From positions 12,369,495 through 12,433,494 of the forward strand of contig OZ234502.1 of assembly GCA_965153455.1 (NCBI GenBank): 64,000 nt of DNA, in the 5' to 3' direction. Numbering within the stretch: position 1 is the stretch's first letter; the number at the start of each line of letters is the position of its first letter. The notes beneath the pieces are model-generated. The model had not been told where the DNA came from, did no database searches, and saw nothing but the letters and a program-made list of their open reading frames with translations. The DNA is from Sphagnum compactum. Its lineage: Eukaryota; Bryophyta; Sphagnopsida; Sphagnales. The position numbers and the translations under genes were made by a program. This document shows positions 1-10,249 of this stretch, piece after piece.

Positions 1-373
1 AATTGAAATATTTGTGCAAATGCAAAACGTGGTGCAATTAGATGTTTTTCTATTTTATTAAGTGTTAAAACATATTTCATGTTTGGTTTGTTACTCATAA
101 TATGATATCGTAACGTTAGATCTTAAAAGTTTTTGTAGATCAATTTTTTTCGACAAGATTTTAAAATTAAAATACAATAATTTGGTTTGATGTTTTGTAT
201 TCAGGGAGTTCTTTTATATATGATTTTGATGCAAAATAATTTTGAAATTTAAAAAATAATCTTTGACAACAATAACAAACATGTTTAACAATGTCTTTAA
301 TATCTTTTCTATTGTTGATAATATTCTTATCATATGTTTTCAGTTTATTATTATTTCTGTTTTTTAAATCCAA
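1..373 (-). pseudogene. Helitron-type polyprotein remnant, DUF6570-like Cys-rich segment
   Basis: Read on the minus strand, this stretch holds a Cys-rich block (HVCYCCQRLFFKFQ, near 240-290) and, at the very left edge, a block reading NKIEKHLIAPRFAFAQIFQ (near 1-60). This pair, a CxxC-type knuckle followed by a 'LIA.R..F.QI' box, is the recognisable pattern of the DUF6570 region that precedes the rolling-circle Rep and Pif1-type helicase domains in Helitron polyproteins. The two blocks are separated by stop codons and frame changes, so the gene is broken. The Rep and helicase parts would lie beyond position 1. The OTU-like sequence at 700-1078 and 10107-10245 is the upstream part of the same reading direction. 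Family assignment is by motif only. Confidence 0.6.
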
Positions 374-699
374 AACATGATGTGGATTATTTTTACTTGT
401 GGGACCAATGACATTATCTTTAATATTGTTATTATTTTGTATGTTTTCAATTGGAGTTATTTTTTCTTTAATTAAAATAGGATTTGAAGAATTATTATTT
501 GTTAAATTGGTAATATTGTTTTAAACAATATTATCACATTTCACATCACATTTCATTCATGTTATTTTATTTTATTTTAACAATTTTTCTAATCCCACAT
601 GTTGAATAGTAGGTGGAACAAATGGTGAATTAAATGAAATATTTGGAAAAAAATTCATAATATTTTCAGGGATTTTATTTTTGTTGAAAAAATTGAATT
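374..699. other. AT-rich spacer within the Helitron remnant
   Basis: Very AT-rich sequence between the Cys-rich block and the OTU/basic block. No reading frame of useful length is seen. It is probably decayed linker sequence of the same polyprotein. Confidence 0.4.
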
Positions 700-1078
700 T
701 TATGATCATTATCTTTTAAAGATATGCATTCAAGATGCTTAAGATGACATTTAATTTGTGATGTGTTTAATCCTAAATATGGATATTTTTAAATAAAAGC
801 TAGTGCAATTTCTTGTGCTAACCATTTAGGATGGATTTTTATTATTTATTTAAAAAATCAATTAATTCAAAATTCCAACTAAACCTTTTTCGTTTATGTT
901 GAACCTCAATATTTTCATTATTGATATTATGAATTTTAAATTTTGTGTCATATGCAACACAACTGTGAATATTTGAAAATTTTATCATATGGTCACATGT
1001 TATAACAGGTTCAAAATGGTTGTTTGCATATAATATGTTTAAAGCATGGCTTGCATTTTCATTTCCTACCTTCACCAT
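700..1078 (-). pseudogene. Helitron-type remnant: end of OTU-like domain and basic helix-rich block
   Basis: A 78-codon open stretch (1078-842) contains IMVKVGNE, then ILYANNHFEPVI. The NNHF box matches the catalytic-histidine strand of OTU cysteine proteases. It continues with KRKRFSWNFELIDFLNK, then, after a stop at about 840, IHPKWLAQEIALAFI and SQIKCHLKHLECI. These look like a Myb/SANT-like helical block. In-frame stops separate the pieces. An in-frame stop also lies just before the first ATG, and the frame then runs straight across the Ty3/gypsy insertion point into matching sequence at 10107-10245. The catalytic cysteine box of an OTU domain was not found, so no activity is implied. Confidence 0.55.
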
Positions 1079-1086
1079 AATTCAAC

Positions 1087-1090
1087 AACT
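1087..1090. repeat. Target-site duplication AACT, left
   Basis: AACT directly precedes the left LTR and is repeated at 10107-10110. Four bases match; a fifth does not, although Ty3/gypsy elements normally give 5 bp. Confidence 0.6.
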
Positions 1091-2041
1091 TGTAACCAAA
1101 AAGAGAGTGCTAGACTCTACAACCAAACTTGAACACCTGATTATTCTGCCCAGGATCAATGTCCTCTGGGATTCTGAGTCTAACAACATACCCTTAATTC
1201 CTCTCACTTTCCGCCTCACGATCTTCTCTCACACATCCTCAGATCATCACACAAAGACGACTAGTACAGAATCGACAGATGTAACCGCAGAAACCAGAAC
1301 TTCACAGCTTCAATCACAGACTAAACAGTGAGTACAAGTTTCCTCATTCCAGTGTTCATCAGAAAACAAACAATTACTCAGCCAAGTTGCTGAGCGCAAC
1401 GGAAAAGATCAGCAGCTCAGCCAAGTTGTTCCTTTAAACATCTAAATCTATCTATCTGAGTATCTCGTAGCTCATCTGCCACACTTGGCATTGCTCTAAG
1501 CCAAGACCAAAACAAAACTCTTCATCTCCTCCTCTACTTCAGCTCCACTACTTCTTCTATCGGGCACACTTCCACCGCTCAGACCACCATCTCCAAATTT
1601 TCTTTTTACCGCTTCGATCCCTTCCTCCAAACTATCTCTAAATCATGGAGTTGGACGTGCTCTGGTTACTAACGCAACGAACCAAATTCCCCACCAGCTC
1701 TCTCCCAAAAATTCTAATGCCTTCTGTCTATCCTCTTTCCATCCGACCAGCTCTACCCCTGCCACCGTCCTCCTTTCCCGCTTTTTCCCTTAACCGCCTC
1801 ATCCGCCGCCGTCAGTCCCTCCATCTTCGCTCATTGATGCAACTCCACTCCTCTTCATTATTTCCAGCCGCCTTGTTCCTGTCCTTCAAATTACTCACAC
1901 CTAGAAAGACCTCCCCATGCACTCCCATGCAGCAATACAGAAGAGACTTCCGCCGCCAGTATCATGGCGGCTAATAAAACACAAATCAAGCCTCAAACCC
2001 CTTGTGTTCACACTGGTGTGGCGACCTGATTTCGTGTTACA
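1091..2041 (-). repeat. 3' LTR of the Ty3/gypsy element
   Basis: Direct repeat of 9156-10106, 951 bp. On the plus strand it starts TGTAACC and ends GTTACA, giving short inverted ends with the canonical TG...CA. Open frames inside the LTR (for example 1645-1974) are shared by both LTRs and are not treated as genes. Confidence 0.9.
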
Positions 2042-2048
2042 TATGTAA

Positions 2049-2055
2049 CCCCTCC
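2049..2055 (-). promoter_or_regulatory. Candidate polypurine tract (GGAGGGG)
   Basis: Minus-strand GGAGGGG lies 7 bp upstream of the 3' LTR in element orientation, where plus-strand DNA priming is expected. The LTR edge itself lies in a 14-bp palindrome, GTTACATATGTAAC (2036-2049). Confidence 0.5.
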
Positions 2056-2086
2056 GTTCTTTAAAAGCTGGGTCCCTCAGCTTCAC

Positions 2087-3010
2087 TCAGTCAGGTGGAG
2101 CATGATAAATCTGAAAATCTCGACGTGACCTTTCCCACTGGTGTCCATCAGCATCCTGGATAATGCACACTCGACTGCCTTCCTCGAAGTCAAGGTTTCC
2201 CTTCTGATCAGCATGCCCGATGAACTGGTATGGACCCTCCCAGCTTGCGGTTAAAGCTCTCCTCTTTCCGGGTTTCTTCATCTTCACCATCGTCGCCCCT
2301 GTAATCAGACCCTCGAACAGATGCTCACCTTTCCGGGTGGCATAAACCTTCGTTTGTTGCTTCTGTGCTTGCTCCACATTGAGCAATACGTTTTCATGGA
2401 TGCTTGCAATGAGCTCCACTTTCTGCATAAATTGTGCTGCAGCAACTTCCACGTCCACCCCATCATCAGTCTCAGCGGTCAGAGCGTGCAGGTAGGTGTC
2501 TGCCCTCAGACGTGGTGTGCGACCTGTCAGAATCATGAAAGGTGAAAACTTACTGCTAGCCTGGATCCCACATCGATACCCAAACAGAATTTTAGCCAGA
2601 TGCTCGTCCCAACAATTCACATTGGTTGGTGTTGCAGCAAGAACAGTGATGCCATGCTTGATGGTCTTGATCATGCACTCCGCCATCCCATTGCACTGAG
2701 GCCACTGAGGTGCAGTGCGCTGATGCTGGATTCCGTAGTCCTTGCACATCACCTCGAATTCTGCAGCCCATTATCCATCATTGTCGGTGAGCACGAATTT
2801 GGGTACTCCATATCTGCAGATGATGTCGTCTTCCAAGAATCTGGACGCAGTCTTGGCACCATGATCAGCCACCGCTTTCACCTCGCACCACTTAGAATAG
2901 TGGTCGATGGCCACCAGAATGTACTTGTTTCCTGACTTTGTTTCAGGCAAAGGACCCGCAGTGTCCAATGCAACTCTATGGAATAAATCACAAATGGGAA
3001 TGCTTTTCAA
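2087..3010 (-). pseudogene. Ty3/gypsy integrase core and C terminus
   Basis: The frame 3010-2771 carries the first part of the integrase core: HRVALDTAGPLPETKSGN with the first catalytic Asp, then VPKFVLTDNDG with the second. The frame 2752-2087 carries NGMAE with the catalytic Glu, then a C-terminal region with GPYQFIGHADQKGN. All three DDE residues are therefore visible. A TAA stop at about 2768-2770 lies between the second Asp and the Glu, in the same reading frame, so this is a nonsense mutation rather than a frameshift. The join to the upstream zinc-binding part needs a frame change near 3013-3030. No chromodomain pattern was recognised. Confidence 0.88.
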
Positions 3011-4518
3011 ATGCTCATCCCTGAGCAGATACTACCCGCGCTCTTCACCACTTGGCATTGCTGGCACCTTCTTACTACCGTCTTAACATCTTCAGTCCGA
3101 TTATGCCAGAAGTATCTTCGGCGGATCTCAGCCAACATCCTCTGTTCCCCAAAATGCCCCAGATCTTCATGCATCTGAATCACAAGTGAGATCCTCTCCT
3201 CCGGCTTGGGCACGAGCAGCCCCTTGAAATAGAGCCTCTGCTCCTTCCAGCAATAGTTACTCACCCTCTTTCTGGCCCTCTTGCTCTCCTCAAGGTCGAT
3301 TGTATCTGGCAATATACCTTCTTTCAATAGTTCCAAACAAACTGCATCTCTCCAGATGTCGATGCACCTTGCATCCATTTCCTGGTCTTCCTCATCATTA
3401 GATTCGGTAGGACTCAACTCATGGTCCCTAAACTCAGCTAGCTCCTGAGCCTCCAATACCAGGTCCAACTGTTGCCGCTTGTCAAAGTACTGTGGTCTCC
3501 TTCTCTTCAGCACCATTCTTTCACGATCATCTTGCACAAGCTCACTCCCATTTGTAGCTTCTGCTTCACCTGAAACAACCTCCTTGGGCTGCTCCTCTCC
3601 TGATACAACGTCTACCACATACAGCTGATGGTTGCCGCCATACTTGCAGTGGTTAATCCCAAAACAACAAGCATGATGTTGTACCAACTCCCTATCCTTT
3701 CTCCTAATACCGAGCCATTCTGTCTTTTTGCTAGTCTGAACAAAGAGAAACTCTCCCTCTCCTTGCGGTGTGTCAATTGAAACACCTCCCATATCTTGGA
3801 TCTCCTCACTGAAGTCATCATCCGTTGTAGCTGATCCAACTGGATTCCTACTCAAAGCATCGACATTTGTATGCTTGAGTCCTGGTCGGTGTACTATCTT
3901 GAAGCTAAAATCCTGCAACATGCCAACCCATCTGCCTCTCCTGCCATGTGCATCAGATACGGTTACCAACCATTCTAGTGGTTTGTGATCTGTGCGTAGG
4001 ATAAAATGATTCCTGTGCAAGTACTGCCTAAAATGCATGACACCCCAAACCAAAGCGTAGCATTCCCCTTCCATAGGATGGAACTTTCTCTGTGCTTCTG
4101 TCAAGCTTTTGCTGGCATACGCCACTACTTTTTCACACCTCCCTTTTTTCTGTGACAGTATAGCTCCAACACCTTTGGGCGACCAGTCTACGTCCAGCCA
4201 GAATGTTCTTTTGAAATCTGGTCGTGTGAGCACAGGCGCGACCACCAGCGCTGCCTTTAACGCCTGGAATGCCTGTTCACAGCCCGCGTCCCACACAAAT
4301 GCAACTTCTTTCCTTGTCAACTCAAACAAAGGACCTGCCAATCTCGAATAGCTTCGAATGTATTTTCGGTAGTAACCTGTCAGACCTAAGAACGACCTGA
4401 CGCTTGTGACTGTCTTTAGTGTTGGGAAATGCAGAACTGCTTCGATTTTCCCAGGATCTGGTCTGGTGCCCTTCTTGCTTACTACATGGCCCAGAAAATG
4501 TAATATCCTTAGCAGCAA
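3007..4518 (-). pseudogene. Ty3/gypsy RT end, RNase H and integrase zinc-binding domain
   Basis: This 503-codon frame starts within the last part of reverse transcriptase (FLGHVVSKKGTRPDPGKIEA). It continues with RNase H (FWLDVDWSPKGVGAIL, then ECYALVWGVMHFRQYLHRN and RTDHKPLEWL). After a charged linker it has the integrase HHCC finger (HEDLGHFGEQRM ... CQQCQVV). It is joined to the upstream RT by a frameshift at 4495-4498, where the plus strand has four A: one T too many on the coding strand. It ends prematurely just before the integrase core. Confidence 0.92.
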
Positions 4519-5802
4519 AGCAACACTTATTTGGGTTCAGTTTAAGATTCACTTCCCTGAGTTTGCAGAGGACTGCATCCAGATGTTGAAGATGTTCCCC
4601 CCAACTTTCGCTGTACACATTGAGGTCATCAACGAATACCTTCTACCCAAGTCTTTAAAGACCTCTGACATAGTTCGGGAAAACGTACTCGTTGCATTCT
4701 TCAGTCCAAATGGCATACCTGTCCAGTCATACAATCTAGTCTTAGTGATTAGAGCGGTCTTTTTCATGTCCTCTGGAGCCATCCGAATTTGCCAAAAACC
4801 TGACTGTAAGTCTAAGGCAGTGAACCATGATGAGTTTCCCAACTGATCAATCACATCCTTCACGAGTGGCATCGGAAATGAGTGTCGCCGCATTTGTGCG
4901 TTGAGTGGTCGATAGTCTCCACAGAAACGCTTGCTCCCATCTTTCTTCGCTGGCAGAGTCACCCGACAGGCATACTCAGAGTTACTGGGCCTCATCTTGC
5001 CCAAATCTACTAGTACATCAATTTGCCTCTTCACTTCAGCCTCCTCCCAGTAAGATAGTCGACCAGGAGCTGCTTTGCAAGGTGGGAACCCTTGCATATC
5101 TATACAATGCTCCCCAAGGGTACAGCAGCCTAGTTCGCCCTTGTTCCAAGCAAAAACGTCTTGGTATCGCTCCAGAATTCCCCAAAGTTGCTGCTGCCCC
5201 TCCTCATCCAAACCGGTGTCAATCCGGATTCGCTGGCAGATCTCCCTCCACCTAACGTCCCTTTCACGATGGCTGGATGATGCCAATTGCTCAATCGGTT
5301 TGCAATCAGAGTTACCATTTTTCACCTGAACAGTCTGCAACAGCACTGGAATCGAAGAGTTGTGGTCTTGACTGGGTTGTTGTGGTAGCAACGGGACAGC
5401 TGCATCATGTGTGGATTCATACATGTTTTGCCTGCTCTGCTCTACATCAGACGCCCATCTGATCCAGTCTGCATAATCGTCGACATCCGTGACTTGTTCT
5501 GTCATGAACCCGTCAGCCTGCTCCTGTAGCATCAGTCGCAGAATTTCTTGCGACCCTTCTGAGCTCACCAACTCTTCCAATCCAGCATCTCCAAACTCTT
5601 CCTCGTAATCAATTTGCTTCACTTGATTAGACTCCGAATCATAATACTCACTGCTATCAGTACCAGTATCAGAATCCGAGATGGATGCATCGTCTCCCTT
5701 GGTCACGATCACCTGATCTGATCTGGCATCCAGTGACGCGCTCCTTGGTCCCGGGGTGAACCCACTTGAGGGTTCACCAATGTGAAGTTGCGGAAAGTGG
5801 GG
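4495..5802 (-). pseudogene. Ty3/gypsy reverse transcriptase with frameshifts
   Basis: Reverse transcriptase blocks in order are: YWEEAEVKRQIDVLVDLG, KKDGSKRFCGDYRPLN, FTALDLQSGFWQIRMAP (first catalytic Asp), MPFGLKNATSTFSRTM and then the active-site box FVDD at 4625-4633. The FVDD box is in a different frame from the preceding blocks. A one-base deletion at about 4639-4644 explains this, and a one-base insertion at 4495-4498 shifts the frame again. The open frame formally begins at 5829, but its first nine codons come from the inserted sequence at 5803-6536, so that ATG is not a real start. The region before RT (about 5100-5800) is acidic and shows no domain I know. Confidence 0.92.
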
Positions 5803-6536
5803 ACCCAAGGGCACGCTCCCGACTTCCAACTCTAGAAAGGGGTAGAGGGTCGAGTTGGAAGCCCCGGGATTAGACTAGGAAGATGGACTAGTAGATCAAG
5901 CACAAATCTGCATCCAAAACCAACCACAAATGGGTTAGTTCACATTCGGGAACACCCTTGGGTGTTGGGACAAGCCACGGGCACTTCGGACTACTTGACT
6001 CACCACGGCCCGGACTTGGGGGAAGCCACCACCTTCCCCCTTATAGTTATCTCTGCGGCTCACCACGGAGGCTACATCCAAATGGCACATTTTGTTGGGA
6101 CTCCCGAAATGGAGTCCCGAAATTGTCCCGGCGGGACTCCCGGGACTTTGAACGGTCATAACTCCCGATTCCGAAGTCCGATCGCAACGAGGTCTAAACC
6201 AAAGTTGTAGCCCTCATCGAGATCTTTCCAACGCCATGTCGCACTCCCTGAGGCGACGTCGGCAAAGGGTCGATTCCCGACTTTTAGTGGTCGGGAGTCA
6301 AACTGCCAGTTTGACTCCCGGCCCTTCTTTTGCCCATAACTTGGGCTGCAGATGTCCAAATGGCCAATGCGAGGCCATTTTCGATATCTACGTTTCAAGA
6401 CCTTTCCAATGACACCAAGAACACTCCAATGCGAGGTGTTTTGCCCCTTGCTGTCGAGCTCTGAACATTCGGGAGTCCCGGAGGACTCCAAACCTCCAAC
6501 TTTTCCAAGTGTTGGGCTTCACCCCCACACTTGGAC
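5803..6536. mobile_element. 734-bp nested insertion with 9-bp target duplication
   Basis: AAAGTGGGG occurs at 5794-5802 and again at 6537-6545. On the minus strand both copies read Pro-His-Phe in the same codon phase: one is followed by foreign sequence in the gag-protease frame, and the other is preceded by foreign sequence in the pol frame. Removing the insert and one 9-bp copy would make gag-pol continuous, which is strong evidence for insertion. A 9-bp duplication is typical of Mutator-like (MULE) elements. The ends show only a weak inverted match around CCAAG. Each end carries a hairpin: CTTCCAACTC/GAGTTGGAAG near 5820-5862 and CCAAGTGT/ACACTTGG near 6505-6535. The insert is GC-rich and non-coding, so it would be non-autonomous. 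Confidence 0.75.
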
Positions 6537-6545
6537 AAAGTGGGG

Positions 6546-8279
6546 TTGCGACATCCAGCCAGCATCTCCATTGGCGTGTGTGTTTTTCCAGGTAGTCGAC
6601 GCCTCTTGCTCCAGAGCTCCCGAACTCATCCCCTGCAACAAATTCACCATTGTCAACGGTAACACCTCTACATTGGTTCCGGGGCCATGTCGCACCTGTA
6701 TCAAACCCCGTTCCACATCCATAACCGTTCCAATTTTCATCAAAAAGTCCAGTCCAAGGAGCACGTCGTAATTGTCCGTGTCCACTACCATAAAGGTCAT
6801 GGTACACTGTACACCTCCTACCTTGACTGGTAGCTCATCAATTCTACCCAGGGCCTGAGTAACCACTCCCGATGCGGTCTTGTAAGTTTCGGTTCCTGTC
6901 ACAAGATGCATCATGCCCAATTCTCTAACTACAGCAGCAGCCATAATAGACATGGAAGCTCCTGTATCCACCAGACCTTCAACAACATAGTTGCTGATCT
7001 CCACAAGCAAATGCAGAATCTTGCTTCGATGAGTCTTGTTGATGCAGATCTTTCTCAGTGACGGGATTGCAGAGACCATTGACACTTGGTTCTCAGTCGC
7101 TTCTGAATCCCTCTTTTTTCTTGCCAGCCTCACCAAACTCTCGAGGTGTTCCAGCTCTCCTGGAATCATCAGAATGGTTTCCATCGGTGAGAGGGAAATT
7201 TTTCCCTTTATGAAGTGTGAAAGAATCTTGGACTTGACTGAAGTATCCCGGATTGCACCAACTCCTTCTCCTACAGCTTCAGGGATCGGCACAGCCCCTC
7301 CTGGTGCTATATCAACAGGAGTTCTCCTTCTTGGCACTCGGGTATAAGAGAAAAGGTTTTCATTACCACACAGCTTATTAAGCTGTTGCTCGGTCGCTGC
7401 TTCATCATTCAGCATCACCTCCAAGAAGTTTGCTGCTCCAGATTGCGATTTCCCATCCTTGGGCTTCTTCCAACATCTGTCTTCAGAATGCCCCAACCTT
7501 GAGCAGAAGGTACATTTGATTCCACAATTCTCTGTCCTATGAGGCATATTGCACTTGGCACATTTTTGCCGTGCTTCATTCAACCTTGGACAGGTGGTGG
7601 CCAAATGGTCCCCTCCTTTGTAGATTTGGCATCCTCCAAACACGGTGGAAGACGATGATGCTTCTGGATTATGCATAGCCCCCTTGAAGAAATTGATGAG
7701 GGTATTGTTTAGTGCAGTGACCTGTTTCTCCATGATGGTTTCCGAGGACTCCTCTTCTTGTTCCTCTTTCAGAGGTTCATACGGAGTCTCCCCTAACTCG
7801 CCCAGAACTCTCTCTACTTCCGTCGCAGCACCAACTAATTCTTCAATGTCTGCAAATGTTCTTACCACACACAATTTTCGAATTTCTGGCCTCAATCTGG
7901 CCAGGAATCTTCTCTTTTGCTCGGCGTCTTGCAGCCGGCCCTTCTGAAATAATTTGTCGAGACGTTCAAAATACTTCTGAACTCTCTCCTTGGGTTCTTG
8001 CTTGATAGCATCCAGCTTCATCCTTACGTCATCATCATCAACATTCCCGTATTTCTGCACTATTAGCGTCCTCAATTCCGCCCACTCGGCTGGCGCTGGT
8101 TGCGGCTTCTTGAACCACTCCTTAGCTCTGCCCCGCAGATTCAGCTTGGCAATCTTGAAAAGCTTATCTGCATTGAGATCTCGTACTTCGACTGCCATGG
8201 TGAGCCGCTCCGCCCAATCATTTACATCTTCATGGTTTCGTCCCCAAAACAGTTCATCCATTCCCTGGGGACTAGTCAT
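6546..8279 (-). CDS. Ty3/gypsy Gag and aspartic protease (frame interrupted by insertion)
   Basis: The frame opens at an ATG at 8279. It begins with a capsid-type region (MDELFWGRNHEDVNDWAERL, later EWFKKPQPAPAEWAELR, typical of retrotransposon gag). Three zinc-knuckle-like units follow: a first degenerate one with Tyr in place of the second Cys (CQIYKGGDHLATTC), then CAKCNMPHRTENC and CTFCSRLGHSEDRC. The pepsin-like protease follows with GLVDTGASMSIM (catalytic DTG) and LLGLDFLMKIG near the end. Gag and protease are one polyprotein. The open frame runs on to 6519, but the last five codons and the stop belong to the inserted sequence. This is the best preserved part of the element. Confidence 0.92.
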
Positions 8280-8419
8280 CTTGCAAAATGTTCAGCTGCA
8301 GACCAAAAATTGCAACACTTCTCACAACACACGGTTCCTCAAATCACAATCAAATGACAACAAAATTGATCAGCTTCTCAGCCGTTTCTGTTCATGTTTG
8401 ATTTTGAGAAAGACAAACA

Positions 8420-9086
8420 TCACCCGAGCCACTCTGTAAAGTCAGACTGATCTCCCTCAGCTACTTGTCTCAAAGCTGTAACATTAGAAGCAAAAGTGGA
8501 AAAACTCTGCTCATCTTCAGATTCTTGTTGGAATTGCCATTCTCCCTCTCGGTTGCGCCATATCCTCCAGCTTATGAGGCGAGATCTTGATCCACCATGC
8601 TCCACCCTGAGTAGGCGATCTCCCTCCTGAAACAAATCTTCCACACCAGGAATATACAATTTGACAAAATGGTTAGGCGTTGCAGCAAGCTTCGAAATCC
8701 AGATGTCCTCTAGCCTGGGTACACTATGCTGCCTTTCAGCAAACAAAGGCGTTACCCTACGCAAGATAAGAGGTGTAGTAGTACTGCGTCTGTAACTGTG
8801 AGGTTGATGCCCATCCCCTTGCTCCATTTCTCACCTTCAACCAAACTTGAGCGCGAGTATAAAAACCACTATGAGCTACTTCTACTGCTATATCTCCAAC
8901 TCGAGCTTCAGCTAGATCTACTCCTACCGGAGTTACTATTCCAAATCCCAGGAAACGCAGGACTACAACTCCTCTCTGGGGTCCATTCTGCGAAGTCAGA
9001 AAATCGAACCTATTGATGATCTATGTTTCACGAATCTCCTGTGTCAACTCTTCTACATTACCCTCCTCTGCACTAGACGAAGACAT
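8420..9086 (-). pseudogene. Extra 5' reading frame of the Ty3/gypsy element, unknown function
   Basis: Between the primer binding site and gag there is a frame starting MSSSSAEEGNVEELTQEI (ATG at 9086), interrupted by TAG at about 9022. It then stays open for roughly 65 codons (RGVVVLRFLGFGIVTPVGVD) and continues after a frame change as a 135-codon frame (8827-8420) rich in Arg, Glu and Ser. Together this would be over 200 residues before Gag. I recognise no domain. It could be an N-terminal extension of Gag, a separate early protein, or captured host sequence. Confidence 0.4.
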
Positions 9087-9151
9087 GATACTTCAATTAT
9101 CATTCTACCTAAGCATCCACAGGTTCTACCGAAGCTATCAGATCGGAACTA

Positions 9152-9163
9152 GCTCTGATACCA
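9152..9163 (-). promoter_or_regulatory. Primer binding site, initiator Met-tRNA type
   Basis: On the minus strand the sequence is TGGTATCAGAGC, the well-known 12-base complement of the plant initiator methionine tRNA 3' end. It lies at the inner edge of the 5' LTR and overlaps the last bases shared with the other LTR. Confidence 0.9.
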
Positions 9164-10106
9164 AAAAGAGAGTGCTAGACTCTACAACCAAACTTGAACA
9201 CCTGATTATTCTGCCCAGGATCAATGTCTTCTGGGATTCTGAGTCTAACAACATACCCTTAAGTCCTCTCACTCTCCGCCTCACGATCTTCTCTCACACA
9301 TCCTCAGATCATCACACAAAGACGACTAGTACAGAATCGACAAATGTAACCACAGAAACCAGAGCTTCACAGCTTCAATCACAGACTAAACAGCGAGTAC
9401 AAGTTTCCTCATTCCAATGTTCATCAGAAAATAAACAATTACTCAGCCAAGTTGCTGAGCGCAACGGAAAAGATCAGCAGCTCAGCCAAGTTGTTCCTTT
9501 AAACATCTAAATCTATCTATCTGAGTATCTCGTAGCTCATCTGCCACACTCGGCACTGCTCTAAGCGAAGACCAAAACAAAACTCCTCATCTCCTCCTCT
9601 TCTTCAGCTCCGCTACTTCTTCTATCGAGCACACTTCCACCGCTCAGACCACCATCTCCAAATTTTCTTTTTATCGCCTCGATCCCTTCCTCCGTACTAT
9701 CTCTAAATCATGGAGCTAGACGTGCTCTGGTTACTAACGCAACGAACCAAATTCCCCACCAGCTCTCTCCCAAAAATTCTAATGCCTTCTGTCTATCCTC
9801 TCTCCATCGGACCAGCTCTACCCCTGCCACCGTCCTCCTTTCCCGCTTTTTCCCTTAACCGCCTCATCCGCCGCCGTCAATCCCTCCATCTTCGCTCATT
9901 CATGCAGCTCCACTCCTCTTCATTATTTCCAGCCGCCTTGTTCCTGTCCTTCAAATTACTCACACCTAGAGAGACCTCCCCATGCACTCCCATGCAGCAA
10001 TACAGAAGAGACTTCCGCCGCCAGTATCATGGCGGCTAATAAAACACAAATCAAGCCTCAAACCCCTTGTGTTCACACTGGTGTGGCGACCTGATTTCGT
10101 GTTACA
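9156..10106 (-). repeat. 5' LTR of the Ty3/gypsy element
   Basis: 951-bp direct repeat of 1091-2041, with the same GTTACA outer end at 10106. The inner end reads TGATACC where the other LTR has TGTAACC, so the exact inner boundary is uncertain by a few bases because of the overlapping primer binding site. Confidence 0.9.
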
Positions 10107-10110
10107 AACT
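10107..10110. repeat. Target-site duplication AACT, right
   Basis: Matches 1087-1090 across the Ty3/gypsy element. Confidence 0.6.
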
Positions 10111-10245
10111 ATTTTTGTTCCAAATGTGAATTAAATGTTGTAAATATTCTGATATCCAATATATTGTAGTGAAATTGCCCCACAATCCTCCATTCAAAGC
10201 AAGTAATGACATTATTTGTATATAAATAACTTCATCCATTACTTA
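10107..10245 (-). pseudogene. Helitron-type remnant, upstream half of OTU-like domain
   Basis: Immediately beyond the 5' LTR the minus strand reads, without a stop, MDEVIYIQIMSLLALNGGLW, then GNFTTIYWISEYLQHLIHIW and NKNS. The WG..xxI.xISE.....IHIW pattern is that of the middle of an OTU domain. It leads in the same phase, after removal of one AACT copy, into the NNHF box at about 1010-1025. It is therefore the other half of the gene interrupted by the retrotransposon. Stop codons appear upstream of the MDEV segment. Confidence 0.5.
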
Positions 10246-10249
10246 TCCA

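Larger units (their letters stand above)
1091..10106 (-). mobile_element. Ty3/gypsy LTR retrotransposon, degenerate
   Basis: The element is 9016 bp long and runs on the minus strand. Two 951-bp LTRs flank an internal region with, in element order, a primer binding site, an extra 5' reading frame, gag with zinc knuckles, an aspartic protease, reverse transcriptase, RNase H and integrase. This order (RT before IN) defines Ty3/gypsy. The host bases AACT flank both ends (1087-1090 and 10107-10110). I counted about 28-30 LTR mismatches and no length difference, roughly 3% divergence. Three frameshifts, one stop and one nested insertion break the polyprotein, so the copy is dead. No chromodomain was recognised at the integrase C terminus; the lineage is unresolved. 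Confidence 0.95.

Noticed and set aside
1645-1974. 109-codon frame in the left LTR and its twin at 9710-10039
   Set aside because: It lies wholly inside the LTRs, is opposite in direction to the element, and has low-complexity Ser/Leu/Pro composition. It is a repeat by-product.
2496-2935. Plus-strand frames opposite the integrase
   Set aside because: They are shadows of the minus-strand pol gene, which has clear family motifs. The same applies to plus-strand frames at 4109-4846, 5075-5462 and 7645-8439.
6156-6807. Frames of 111-139 codons between protease and RT
   Set aside because: They lie in or overlap the 734-bp insertion, which has no coding pattern; the frame at 6388-6807 minus overlaps the true protease frame.
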